From Asparagopsis taxiformis (lineage: Eukaryota > Rhodophyta > Florideophyceae > Bonnemaisoniales > Bonnemaisoniaceae), in the NCBI GenBank assembly GCA_030407315.1, contig JALQPE010002106.1:1-64000 (forward strand): a DNA stretch of 64,000 nt, in the 5' to 3' direction. Of this stretch, positions 43,681 to 54,324 are shown piece after piece. Position 1 is the stretch's first letter. Every line of letters starts with the position of its first letter. The position numbers and the translations under genes are program-made. The notes under the pieces are model-generated. The model ran no database searches, was not told where the DNA came from, and saw only the letters and a list, made by a program, of their open reading frames with translations.

Positions 43681-43966
43681 GGAAATGCCTTTCTGGCTAG
43701 GACAGATTATCGAATGTATCCAGGATGGAAGTGGCGTGACAAGAAATCTGTTCATAAGATGGTATGAAGTGTATGACAAAGGGGATGCATGGAGTGGTAA
43801 GTATCGTCCGGCGACAGTTGGAAGAGGAAAAAATATAGACCCTTGGCAAGGGAATATTTCTGTGGATACAGTAATAGCTGAGTTTGATTCTTTGACGAAC
43901 AAGAAACTCAGAGCAGGAGTAGAGAAGGAAATTAGAGCAGGTTTAGTAGCATTGGGGAAATACTGA
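43681..43966 (+). pseudogene. DUF7869-type transposase, part 2 (C-terminus after copia-R)
   Basis: Continues the transposase frame after the second GGAAA, beginning MPFWLGQIIEC and ending EIRAGLVALGKY. The same C-terminal domain occurs in the remnant at 11884-12387 (PFW, HWY/RWY, PW, EFDSL/TFDSL). Function of this domain unknown. Confidence 0.75.
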
Positions 43967-44369
43967 ACTGTTCTTTGTAATATTTCTGTACCACGGAAAT
44001 GAAATAACCATGAGATCAATCGATTTCGGAACATTTATGAAAAGGCCAATCAGTATCAGAATATGGAAATTTATTCAATCATTTTCGAAACAAATTTATT
44101 CTTAACTCGAAAATATATTCTGTTCATACAAAAATCAGTTTTCAGTGTTCGCATACCTATTGTTCAACCCCTCTCCGGGAAAAACTTAGGGTTAGCCAGC
44201 AGCTCGACGGATTACGTCACTTGCTCCATTAATACGCTCCTCGCGTGAGCGCTATAATCGCACAACCCCCTCCGGGTAGCGATACCTTCTCTCATACGAG
44301 ATTACCGGCTGGGTACCTATAAGGTTCATCTGCTCTACCACTTCCTCTACCGAGGCTCGGGACACCTGT

Positions 44370-44560
44370 CGGGTGGTTTGCCGCTCTAGCGGATTTTCTA
44401 CCTGCTACACCTTCGAACTGATGTACGGAGTGGTACCGAGGGTAGTCGCCTACGACCCGTCACCGCTTCTGGACCGTCCGCTGGACCCTCAATCCCGACT
44501 GTTTGAGATGTTAGCTCTCCAGTCGCAACGGGCGAGCAGGGTAGAAATCGTCTGTTTTTT
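44370..44560 (+). pseudogene. possible integrase fragment of an unrelated gypsy-like element
   Basis: The frame SGFSTCYTFELMYGVVPR resembles the '(T/S)GFSPFELVYGREPR' block that follows the integrase core in gypsy elements. It is followed by a plausible LLDRPLDPQSRLFEML segment. No other part of such an element is seen nearby. Weak assignment by pattern only. Confidence 0.35.
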
Positions 44561-44672
44561 CGGAAGTGGACGCGGACGTCCAGTCTCTCTAGTACGGGTC
44601 CTAGTCGGCCCCGAGATTTACTAGAACAAATGAACGTCCGCGTCCAAAAAAAATAAAAATTTTTTGGATGCG

Positions 44673-44815
44673 GACGTCCACTTTCTCTAGTACGTTTGGC
44701 GGAATACTAGGACCCGACATCCACTTTCTCTAGTAAGTTTGGCGGAATACTAGGACCCGACATCCACTTTCTCTAGTACATATGGCGGAATACTAGGACC
44801 CGACATCCAGTATAC
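44673..44815. repeat. 43-bp tandem repeat, three units plus partial
   Basis: Units 44673-44715, 44716-44758 and 44759-44801, each GAC(G/A)TCCACTTTCTCTAGTA... ending AATACTAGGACCC, with the start of a fourth. The first unit keeps GGACGTCC; later units have GACATCC. Confidence 0.9.
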
Positions 44816-44933
44816 AATATATCAGCGAAAACCGGGAGGGAAGAAATTACAGCGGATGGTAAATTCAGGGCCCATATCGGACCGTATTTTATTCTCTCAT
44901 TTAGGAAACTGCTCGTATACAATACGTCTCTCT

Positions 44934-45050
44934 AGAATAGGGAATACATATCTGGTCAGAATAGGAAATAAATACCCGGTTAGAATAGGAAATACGTATC
45001 CAGCCAGAATACGGAATATGTATCCAGCCAGAATACGAAATACGTCTGTG
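44934..45050. repeat. 24-bp tandem repeat, about 4.5 units
   Basis: Units like AGAATAGGAAATACGTATCC followed by AGCC, increasingly diverged from left to right. The open frame across it is repeat-derived. Confidence 0.85.
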
Positions 45051-45059
45051 TTCTCGGAA

Positions 45060-45260
45060 ATGGACGCGGACGTCCACAACCTCTAGTACACCTAGTATTA
45101 CTAGGCGGACGTCCATGTTCTCCAGTATTTTTGGATGTCCGCCTAGAACCGGACGTCCATGCGGTCTAGTACGTCTAGTATTACTAGGGCGACATTCATT
45201 GTTTCTAGTACCACGGATGTCCCCCTCGGGATGGACTTCCGCCATGTCTATGTCCACCTA
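45060..45260. repeat. cluster of GGACGTCC palindromes and CTAGTA motifs
   Basis: Several copies of GGACGTCC or one-base variants (GGATGTCC) alternate with CTAGTA/TACTAG within 200 bp. The same GGACGTCC lies in the modules flanking the inverted-repeat genes (for example ACCGGACGTCCATTTC). Confidence 0.6.
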
Positions 45261-45679
45261 GGACGGGCGCCGGTTCAGAAATTCAAAAATTTCGACCCCA
45301 GAAATTTCTGCCGCCGTGCTCGACTTGGATGTCCGCATCCATCACGGCGACCACTCTATTTTTCCTTGTCGGTCGACTCCAATTTCGTCTTTAATTTTTT
45401 CATCCTCTCGTTCACACCCCCTTCCAGTTGGTGCTCACCTCCCCCGTACTGTACCTCAAACACCCCCAATACCACTCTAGCACGCATTTTCAGCTACCTA
45501 TCCCCGCTTCCACGGTGCACACCTCCATTCCATACCTACTTTTCTGCTCTACCGTAAGATTTCGTATAACCAGTCCTCATACTACCTCAGAATAGGGAAA
45601 AACACCCCCTATCTCCTCGACCATGCTCTCCCCCATCACCTTTGAAACGTATTGTTCTTCAATACCCTCTCTCCTCTAC
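45261..45679. other. no gene seen before the inverted repeat
   Basis: Pyrimidine-rich sequence without a supported ORF or repeat. The matching sequence on the other side lies beyond the window, so the inverted repeat may start within or before this stretch. Confidence 0.4.
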
Positions 45680-46440
45680 CTTCAACCCCTCTCCTTCGCC
45701 CTCTCCACAAACTTCCCCTGCAGCTTACTCTTCCAAAACCACTCACTCCCCATCCCGTACCCGACCTGCTCCACCCCTCCCTCCCTCAGCTGCTCCATGC
45801 CCCCACGCCATCCTCATCTTCGATACCGTATACACCACCACCACCGGCCCACGCTCCCGCTCCCCCGCCGTCTCCCCAGAAACCTCCCCGCTCTGAAACA
45901 CATATCAACCCCCCACTTCGCACCCTTCCTCCCACTCCCCTCCCTCCCCAAATGCAATAACCCCCTTCTTCTCCATCACATCCCCACTCACCACAGCCAG
46001 AACAGACGCCACCCCCTCCCCCTCTTTCTCCTCACTTTCCTAAAACCCCCTCCTCTCGGCGCCTTGAACCGCACCCTCCTACGGTCCCACCTAAACACCT
46101 CCTCCGCCCTCACTACCCCAACACCCCGCAGCGTCTTCCCAATCCCCATAATATGCTTGTCGGCACTCCTCTCCGAATCACACTCCATTCTAAACCCGCA
46201 CTCCGTACATTTCCACCTCCCCCTGTACCATCCCAAGATTGCATCCCTCCACAGAACACATCCTCATACCACAGAAGAATTTTCTTCCTCTCATATCTCA
46301 TCCTTAAAACCTCCATCAGCTCCATGTAAATTTCGATGTAAATATTTTCTCCATTATGCAATCTCAAACATGTATGAGCCTATGACTTTCCGCTTTGTCA
46401 CCCTGAATATTGGTACTCATGTATTCATAAAATAGGGCCA
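45590..46440. other. strand-skewed C-rich stretch, uncertain coding
   Basis: Plus strand extremely C-rich. A 270-codon plus-strand frame is Pro/His/Leu-rich and looks compositional. On the minus strand two overlapping frames contain KILLWYEDVFCGGMQSWDG (46113-46367) and KCTECGFRMECDSERSADKH (45988-46236), which could be pieces of one small zinc-binding protein broken by an indel. The mirror copy is at about 63240-64000. I cannot assign either. Confidence 0.3.
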
Positions 46441-46639
46441 CCCACATCCCTATCCCGTTCTGCAAGCTTTACAAACCACTAGACGCATACTCCACAACTA
46501 TACAACAAACACTACTCGCTATTTCAGACGACGCGGTACACAAGTAGCGTAGTCTCAACCTTCCGTGACGCCTTCCCTGATGCGTATAAGTGCGAAACAC
46601 GTCTAGACGTATATCAGAAGTGAGTGCGGGAATTTTCGG

Positions 46640-47600
46640 CACAGGAGATGCTGGGCCACCAAATTGATTTTTCGGAAATTTTAGAATTTCTGGGCTGGCC
46701 AGCAGTGCAATCGAGCTGGACATCCACCGGACGTCCATTTCAGGTTGGTCGTGAGAGAGTGGGGCGGGACCATGATGAAACGAGGACCAAGACCTTTCCC
46801 TGACGTGTTGAGCCTGAAATCGACCCTTCGTGAGACGCCATTTTGGCTTACAGTTGGTGCTGATAGAAGCCAGTGATAGCCCCGATCGGGGCGTCAGCCG
46901 GCTCCGGCTTACAGTTGATGCTTACAGACGCCAGTGATAGCCCCCGATCGGGGCCGGCGGTCGGTTCCTGGGGCCGTTGTGGCCAAATTAGACACATTCA
47001 TTTGAATTAAAATTTGGGCTATTCTCAAAAACATGCACATGTGAACATGTTTTTGAGATGGGGGTGTGCCGTACGGCACAATCGACCGCCCAAATCGATG
47101 ATTTTTTGCAATTTTTTTGTGTCCGAAATTTTAGAATTTCTGGGCTGGCCAGCAGTGCAATCGAGCTGGACATCCACCGGACGTCCATTTCAGGTTGGTC
47201 GTGAGAGAGTGGGGTGGGACCATGATGGAACAAGGACCAAGACCTGTCCCTGACGTGTTGAGCCTGAAATCGACCCATCGTTAGGCGCCATTTAGCCTTA
47301 CAGTTGGTGCTTACAGAAGCCAGTGATAGCCCCCGATCGGGGCCGGCGGTCGGTTCCTGGGGCCGTTGTGGCCAAATTAGACACCTTGATTTGAATTAAA
47401 ATTTGGGCTATTCTCAAAAACATGCACATGTGAACATGTTTTTGAGATGGGGGTGTGCCATACGGCACAATCGACCCGCTGAAATCGATGTTTTTTGCAA
47501 TAATTTTTTGTGCCCGAAATTGTAGAATTTCTGGGCTGGCCAGCAATGCATCTGAGCTGGACATCCACCGGACGTCCATTTCAGGTTGATCGTGTATCGT
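46640..47600. repeat. flanking modules of about 385 bp, 3' side of left ParB gene
   Basis: Tandem modules, each with a CTCAAAAACATG...CATGTTTTTGAG hairpin (12-bp arms), the palindrome GTGCCGTACGGCAC (47066-47079; variant with CATA at 47455-47468), a GCTGGCCAGC segment and GGACGTCC. A partial module starts at about 46640. One unit is extra relative to the right arm. Confidence 0.85.
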
Positions 47601-47862
47601 GCACGTCCACACATTACCGGAAGCAAGTAGGCGATGAAGCACGTACAAACCCAATTGTTCTGCTATTTCTACCATAGACCATCGAGTCTAGAGATGTGAG
47701 GGAATCGTCCTGGAAATCATGCTCCAACCCACGAGGGAATGGACAATCTAGTTTGAAAGCATGGAACGGAAGTACATTATAGTAGGTTCATAGATTGAAA
47801 GTGATAAAGGAGATGATTATATTCTCGATAATTGTTTACCAAAGTAGTAGTTGTTAAGCTAT

Positions 47863-50800
47863 CTAGCCGTCGGAAAACTGTTCTTCCTCTTCGTCCTCAC
47901 TATATTCAGGATCTCCCGGCAGAATAGGCGTTATCGGCAACTGTGGAGTTGAATAGCTCAAGATGAATTGTTGACCCGGCGTGAGGGTTCTCTTCTTGGG
48001 AGCTTCTGTCGTCTTCATCCGCATGATTCCGAGCTGCCCTGTCTTCGGCCTACGATCTTTCTTGACCGGGATGGGAACAACTGTCTTGTGGCGAACATTG
48101 ACAGGTGCCGGTTGACTTTGCCTGGCAGACCGGCGCGGAGCATTGGTGATTACTTCTTCTTCGAATCCCAACCGCCTGATGAAACCAAACGAAACATTGT
48201 CGGGAATCGGATACGACGCATTCCTGAAATACGTGTGATACCTCGTTGTCGTGTGTGACACAACTCTGTCGACATGCCCTGCCCCGGCATGTTGTACATA
48301 GCCGTGACCGATGAAGACTGAACGTGGCGGAACGATTACCTTCTTCAGCTTCATCGTCTTGGCGTACATATCTAATTCCAGCGCTTTGGAAAAGACGTAC
48401 TTGTGGGACCCTGGACACACCCAGATAGGGAATGGGTCATCTCCGTTGGCAATAACAAAGTAACCCGGAAGTTGATCTTTGCGGTCGCGAGGAGGAACAG
48501 GGAAATCATTGTGTGGGACCTGCCGAGGACACCCCTTTCCCGTTATCAAAAACCGTCCCCCAGATGCCGGCATGACAAGTTTTTCTCCCGGTAAACCGCA
48601 CTCCTCCAGCCCTATCAGCCGGACAAGGATTCCCAACCACACATCCAGCAGGGCTCGCCGCGTCACAAACTTGAACCGGTCGATATGCGTCTCATCGTTC
48701 TCGGCATAGTCAACCAGGCAGTGGCGCGTAGACGTGAAGCGAGCCCTCCCCTCATTCCGGTTCTTCTCATCTGTTCCATCGTCCCCGTATTGACAATGGG
48801 ACTCCACAGCTGCCGGTTCCCAGGGTCCTTGTGCACCTCCTCCCCCTCCCATGTTCCCAAGAAGTACCGAAACAATTCCTGGTTAGGAATTTCTTCCATG
48901 AGACCCAAGTCAAATGGGAACTTGTCCGACGCATCGAGGTAGCTTACATCCGCGAAATTGTGCATCACCGTATACCCTCGCTCGTTGATTTCCGTTCGGC
49001 AATTGTGGAAGTACGCCATACCAGTGCCGGCCTCATACGAATCCTTCCAGCTTGTAGACATTCGCGCAACCTGGGCGAAGTCCAGCCTCGAGGGTAGAAA
49101 CGTCGATGTAGGCTCACACATCGCCTTATAGATGGTGTCGATCTCGAAAACAAGATGACGAGCCCGATGTTGTTCCGGAATATGCAGCCCCTCAAACACA
49201 GGGTCCATCGCCACTTGCTTCAAATACCTCACCTCTCTGCCCTCCTCATCGATTTCCACACTCTCCAATAACAACCTGAGCTCAATCGGAGGCAGACAGC
49301 CAACCCTCACCGATGTGATGACGTCTGCGGGACGCTGCGCCAGATGATGCCCTTCGGCTCGGTCTTTGACTTCGAGATCGTCGGGAAGAGATGGCATACG
49401 GTCGTCGAACAGGAGGTCGTGTTCAGAAGGAGAGTCACGAACGATGTAACCGTCTTCATCGACTTCCACTCCTTCCGGAACAGTGAATGTAATTGTCACT
49501 TCGCGGACCCCCTTGCTTTTGACATGGCCCTCATCTGCACTGTTGTTTTCTTCCTCGTCCGAAACGTTATGGACAGATTCTTGGTTGGAGGGAGTCGCAC
49601 CAGCACGTTGGTTATCTTGGGAGACAATCTCAACGGCAGAATCAGGGGAACGGGCGGAGTCTTCGTCAACCTCATCACCGGAAGCAGTGGCTTGTTGTTG
49701 ATCGGTGGGTTTATCAACAACGGCCTGCTCTTCTTCCCCGGCGGATTGTTGTACCACAACCGGCTCTTCTTCCTCGAGGCGTGTGCTCCCCGTCGAGCGA
49801 AGTCGCTGTGAACGGCGGCGGATGCCATGCGAAGCAGGCTCATGTTCGACATTCCGCTGCTTCTTGTGAGTGAGTCTCACATTGGCAGCAGAAGGGCGGC
49901 GTTTGCGTCGAGCCTTAGTCTTCTTCTTCAATGTCGGATTGAAAAACTCTTTCAAGTTCGTTTCCAAATCATGTAAACGCGTGGTTCTCCGTCGCATTCG
50001 AACCTCACTGCTCCGGTCGTCCCCTCTATACATTGCAATGGCATTGGTGAGATGCCATTGCAACTCCTTCGGCTGCTTAACCGACCCAATTGCCATCTCT
50101 GTGCTCAGAAATGACTTGCGCATAATACTCCTTGGGCGCCCATACGCAGCGTACAGAGAATTTGCGATTGCAGTCACGCGACGGACGTATGTATAGAAGT
50201 CGTTCACGTCAAAGCGTCCATCCGGACGTCCACCATGAGCAGGGTTCAAGTACTCCGAAAGACCACGCAAGACGAAGACAAAGTTTTCTTCCAGCAACTC
50301 GCGCACTATCTTGTGGTCCAGGTGCGTTATCCCAATCTCGTTGCGGCGCTCGGAATTGTTCAGCTCACGCAACACTTCGTCGAGAACAGGATGCTTCAGC
50401 GTTGCTATAGCCAAACGCGTCCACCGCCGGGCCGTGTTCGTTGAATTCATCATCCCCATGAACTGCGCCTCGAACAATGTTCGGATGACATCAGACTCAC
50501 GCAAGTCGCCAGCGTTTTCCACGTTATTTGCAACAGCAATCGTACGGATGAACTGCTGGATGGACGACAAGATTCGAACCAGGGAGCGCTCCGTCAGTTG
50601 CGTCCCAGTCGTATGGTTCGACTCTGCACTCTTGTGGATGATCTCATGAGGCTGAAGATCACTGTCGTCCTTGCGGCGAAGGTAGTACACATCCAGAGGC
50701 TGAGTAACCCAGCGCAAGCGGTTTGCGTCCTGTGGCAGCTTGGTTCTGTGCATACGGGTGAGGCGCGTGAAGTCATCCGCAATGCTATGCATAGCATTGA

Positions 50801-51785
50801 GACGATGCAGTCCGTCGATCACGGTCACGTTCGCATTGGCATGGAATTTGCCATTCTGGAACAGACGCGTGTCGGCGGGCAGATGCGTGTTCTGCGACCT
50901 CAGCACCGTCACAGTGATACGCGAAGAGCTCACATACCCCACAGCCAACATATTGTTGCGCAGGTCCTCCACGTGGTCTTCTTTCACATCCCGAAGGGTC
51001 ACGGCCGGTTCCACTAGCTGCCTCACCAACACAGTCGCTCCTTCTCCGACGTAATCCGACGTCACAAACTTGGGCACCGTAATTTGCGTCCCCTGCTGCT
51101 CACGAATGCTCTCCGCCACCTCCGGTTCGTCGTCCACCTCGGTTACGTCCTGCGTAGTAGCTTCGGTGACGTTGGAGCGAGCAGGGTGCTTCGTGCCTCC
51201 ACTGGAGGGTCTTGCAGAGCGAGCAGGGCGCTTCGTGCCTCCCGAAACCGGAGTGGAGCGTGCTGGATGCTTCGTACCCCCCGAACCAGTGATTTCGCCT
51301 GCTGGACCGGTACTGGGCATCCGTCCCGAGCTGGCCTGGTTCGTCGCTGCGTTGAAGTTTGACGCTGCAGCAGGGGTACGAATGTCGCTAGGGCCATCCT
51401 CCGCAGCGGGGCGCATCATCCGAGTATCCCAAGGGTAAAACGCCGCGGCGTATGCTCCACCCATCGTCTCCGGCGGTCCCTCGGCGCCATCAAACATGTA
51501 CGGGAACGGGAGGTCCTTGAACTTGTCCTTAGTCGCAATGTTGCGCACGACGATATAGTCCGCCTCGTCGGTTTCCGGCAGCTTGTGGTTGTGCAGCGTG
51601 CGCGGAAGGCCAACATCGCCACCAGCAGTGCTCACCGAAGCCGTCCCAATATGCACAGCCGCACCGTCCACGTCCGCAAACAAATCAACATCGACGCCGC
51701 GCTTGAGTCCGCGCGACTCCGCTGACGCGCTCACTTGATCGCCGCAAACCGTTGAAAACAAACTGCTGAAATGCGTATCCGCCAT
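47863..51785 (-). pseudogene. ParB-like/PhyH-like dioxygenase gene, left copy (frameshifted)
   Basis: Inverted near-identical copy of the gene at 58282-62205. Begins ATG at 51785 (MADTHFSSLF). A G-run of four instead of five (plus-strand CCCC at 48783-48786) shifts the frame after SPIVNTG and would truncate the protein before the dioxygenase domain. The rest of the frame (47863-48852) is otherwise open and conserved. Amino-acid differences from the right copy include S/L, HE/LQ, S/P, L/F and three near or in the dioxygenase domain (GHGY/GHGH, HVD/HVH, T/A). Either a true lesion or a homopolymer error; the duplicated copy shows which state is open. Confidence 0.85.
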
Positions 51786-52130
51786 GGTTGTTGACTTGGA
51801 AAGGAAAAGAGATGGTTGACGTTGACGTATTCGAGTGATGTGGATGGTATGTTTCACGTTGAAGAATGGTCGTGAACGCCAATCGCTGGAAATAATAACA
51901 CAATACAACCGAAATTTTGTTAGGTACACACCTATCGTGACCGCTGGAATGCAAGACAGGCAATCGAGATGTGAGTGTCCGTTCGGAACGGGCCCGAGTC
52001 GGGCTCTCGAAACCTGACGAGGTGGCGTGAAGCAGGCAGTGTCCTTGATGTGTAATGTGTTAAAATTACAGCTGTCAAGCTAGGCGGCTTTTGGGGCGGC
52101 TGCGAGCACCCCTTTATCCGGGGAACACCC

Positions 52131-52682
52131 TGATTTGAGATAAAATTTGGGCTATTTTCAAAAACATGCACATGTGAACATGTTTTTGAGATGGGGGTGT
52201 GCCGTACGGCACAATCGACCCGCCCAAATCGTTGATTTTTGCAAGATTTTTTGTGCCCGAAATTCTAGAATTTCTGGGCTGGCCAGCAGTGCATCTGAGC
52301 TGGACATCCACCGGACGTCCATTTCAGGTTGGTCGTGAGAGAGTGGGGTGGGACCATGATGGAACAAGGACCAAGACCTGTCCCTGGCGTATTAAGCCTG
52401 GAATCGACCCATCTTTCGGCGCCATTTAGCCTCACAGTTAGTGCTTACAGAAGCGAGTGACAACCCCACTCGGGGCGGCGGCCGGTGCCTGGGTCCGTTG
52501 TGGCCAAATTAGACACCCTGATTTGAATTAAAATTTGGGCTATTCTCAAAAACATGCACATGTGAACATGTTTTTGAGATGGGGGTGTGCCGTACGGCAC
52601 AATCGACCCGCTGAAATCAAGGTTTTTTATAATATTTTTGCTGCCCGAAATTATACAATTTCTGGGCTGGCCAGTAATGCAA
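52131..52682. repeat. flanking modules, 5' side of left ParB gene
   Basis: Two modules in plus orientation with GTGCCGTACGGCAC at 52199-52212 and 52587-52600. The second breaks off after GGCCAGTAATGCAA, where the arm ends. The right arm has one module here. Confidence 0.85.
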
Positions 52683-53211
52683 TAGCTATCTGCTCTAAAC
52701 CGATTCTAACAAGCAGAAAGAATCCTCTCCTTCATGACGATGCTCTCGAATTGAGTGCAATGCAACGGACTCCCTCCAGGAGAACGACAAAGCATCGTCT
52801 TTTGCAAGGCATTTCCGTACGAAAAATAATCGAAAAACATATTTGACTTTAACCTAACAGCTATCGCGAACACCGTACTCAGCTATATTTCCTCTGTAAT
52901 TTCCTTCCCCCAACCAATCAATAGCCGCTTGGTCACAGGCTTAAAAGCCTTCCACTATCTGTCTTATCCATCGAAGACCCTCGGAGGGTTCGATCCAGGC
53001 CTTGATCACCCATGATGGGTGTGCAACCCGAGAAATTGAAAATGGAACATATTGCGACAGGGACGAGATGTCATTCAATGAAAGAGAAGTTCCCTTTCGT
53101 TTACTTTTTTCTAACAAGATTCTAAACGTCTACAAACCCTATGTCGTCCGTCCGTTTTCATCCCGGAGAGATGTGGATGTGAGGTAAGACGCAGTGGTGA
53201 TGTTGTGTTGA

Positions 53212-53560
53212 TTCCCACAGACGGAGGTGGAGGAGGTGGCTACGGAGGAAGCCTGGAGAACTTCTCCGGTACTGACATCTCACATGTTGAGAACATGTGA
53301 GATGTCAGTACCCATGGATGAGAAGAAACACATGTTCAGGTCCGGTTCGGATATTCGATCCATTAACGGAGGTGGTGGAGGAGGCTATGGTGGAAGCCTG
53401 GAGAAGAAAAGAGTAGTCCTATACCCATGGATCACAAGAAGAACATGTTGAGGTGCGGTTCGGATATTCGATCCATTAACGGAGGTGGTGGAGGAGGCTA
53501 TGGTGGAAGCCTGGAGAAGAATAGAGTAGTCCTATACCCATGGATCACAAGAAGACGTTG
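53212..53560. repeat. tandem repeat of about 115 bp, three units, Gly-rich in one frame
   Basis: Each unit runs ACGGAGGTGG(T/A)GGAGGAGGCTA...GCCTGGAGAA...CCCATGGAT...AAGAAG. Units 2 and 3 are almost identical. The first is diverged and contains the hairpin at 53268-53312. One frame gives GGGGGGYGGSLEKKRVV repeats; the 74-codon ORF over it is probably not a gene. Confidence 0.8.
53268..53312. repeat. perfect 21-bp-arm hairpin with 3-nt loop
   Basis: Arms 53268-53288 and 53292-53312 (core ACATCTCACATGTT / AACATGTGAGATGT), loop GAG. Within the first unit of the tandem repeat, close to the symmetry axis of the giant inverted repeat. Confidence 0.93.
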
Positions 53561-53817
53561 TTGGGCTCCTTTTCGAAGCCCATTCGTCTCTTGAATAAAT
53601 TTAGCACCCAAATCATATACGATTGCCGAGTTGACACCCCGTATGTCTCGTTGGTAGAAATAGCAGGGGTTCCACCACTCAGCTGGCGGGAAGTAGTTAC
53701 TGATTATATGAGATATGGCTTAGCTCCCGCCAAAACCGATAGCTCTGGGCTCAGGTTCTCCAAATGTGGTTATACGAATGTGTTCTGACAATGCTAGAAG
53801 ACGAATATCTGCATCCT

Positions 53818-53980
53818 GATTTGAATTAAAATTTGGGCTATTCTCAAAAACATGCACATGTGAACATGTTTTTGAGATGGGGGTGTGCCGTACGGCACAA
53901 TCGACCGCCGAAATCGATGTTTTTTTGCAATATTTTTTCTGGTCTGGCCAGCAATGCATCTGAGCTGGACATCCCCATGT
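53818..53980. repeat. flanking module upstream of the methyltransferase-SET gene
   Basis: Same module type: AAAATTTGGGCTATTCTC, hairpin, GTGCCGTACGGCAC at 53885-53898, shortened GGCCAGC segment. It ends about 345 bp before the gene's ATG. Confidence 0.8.
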
Positions 53981-54324
53981 CCAGTGGCCGTCCGGATGTC
54001 GCTCACCTGGTAAGCGTGATGCACCTGTGACAACCTATGTGACTGCAGTCACAGCCGCCATGGCGGCCGTGCAGTACAACACTCAAAGACAGGGAATCAC
54101 AATCTTTTTAAAATTTTTCTCTACCACGTATCCGTCACAACCTATTACCTACACCGGTTACGGGTTTCAAGACCTTTCCAGTGCTGTGTACCCGTATACT
54201 CTGTTCCGTTCGATATCAACCAGTGTTCCTCACGAAAGAGTGCAAACGTCACGAGATACGTCGTCAAATTTGACTGTCTCGCCGAGCGGTCGCCATCCTG
54301 TACCGAATTTCCACTCATTCCATT

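Larger units (their letters stand above)
31418..44060 (+). mobile_element. DUF7869-type DNA transposon with ParB/methyltransferase cargo
   Basis: Region with two plus-strand genes: a ParB-like/DNA-methyltransferase gene (31693-34712) and a DDE-like transposase (34924-37267 continued at 43681-43966), interrupted by copia-R. The boundaries are approximate: the left limit is set by the gypsy LTR end, the right one by loss of coding content after the transposase stop. I could not identify terminal inverted repeats. A second, mostly lost copy of the same transposon family leaves a remnant at 11884-12387. Confidence 0.6.
45680..52682. repeat. giant inverted repeat, left arm
   Basis: Reverse complement of 57773-64000 except for two tandem-unit differences: an extra module of about 390 bp at about 46990-47382 and one of about 380 bp at about 52131-52511. 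Matching is nearly base-perfect elsewhere; the long gene differs by about 7 residues in 1,307 plus one 1-nt indel. The match is still running when the window ends, so the outer limit is unknown. The inner limit is at about 52682, after AATGCAA. Confidence 0.95.

Noticed and set aside
45623..46435. 270-codon Pro/His/Leu-rich ORF
   Set aside because: Produced by C-rich strand composition; no domain, and overlapping minus-strand frames look as plausible.
53227..53451. Gly-rich 74-codon ORF
   Set aside because: Lies entirely in a tandem repeat containing a hairpin; no independent support for coding.
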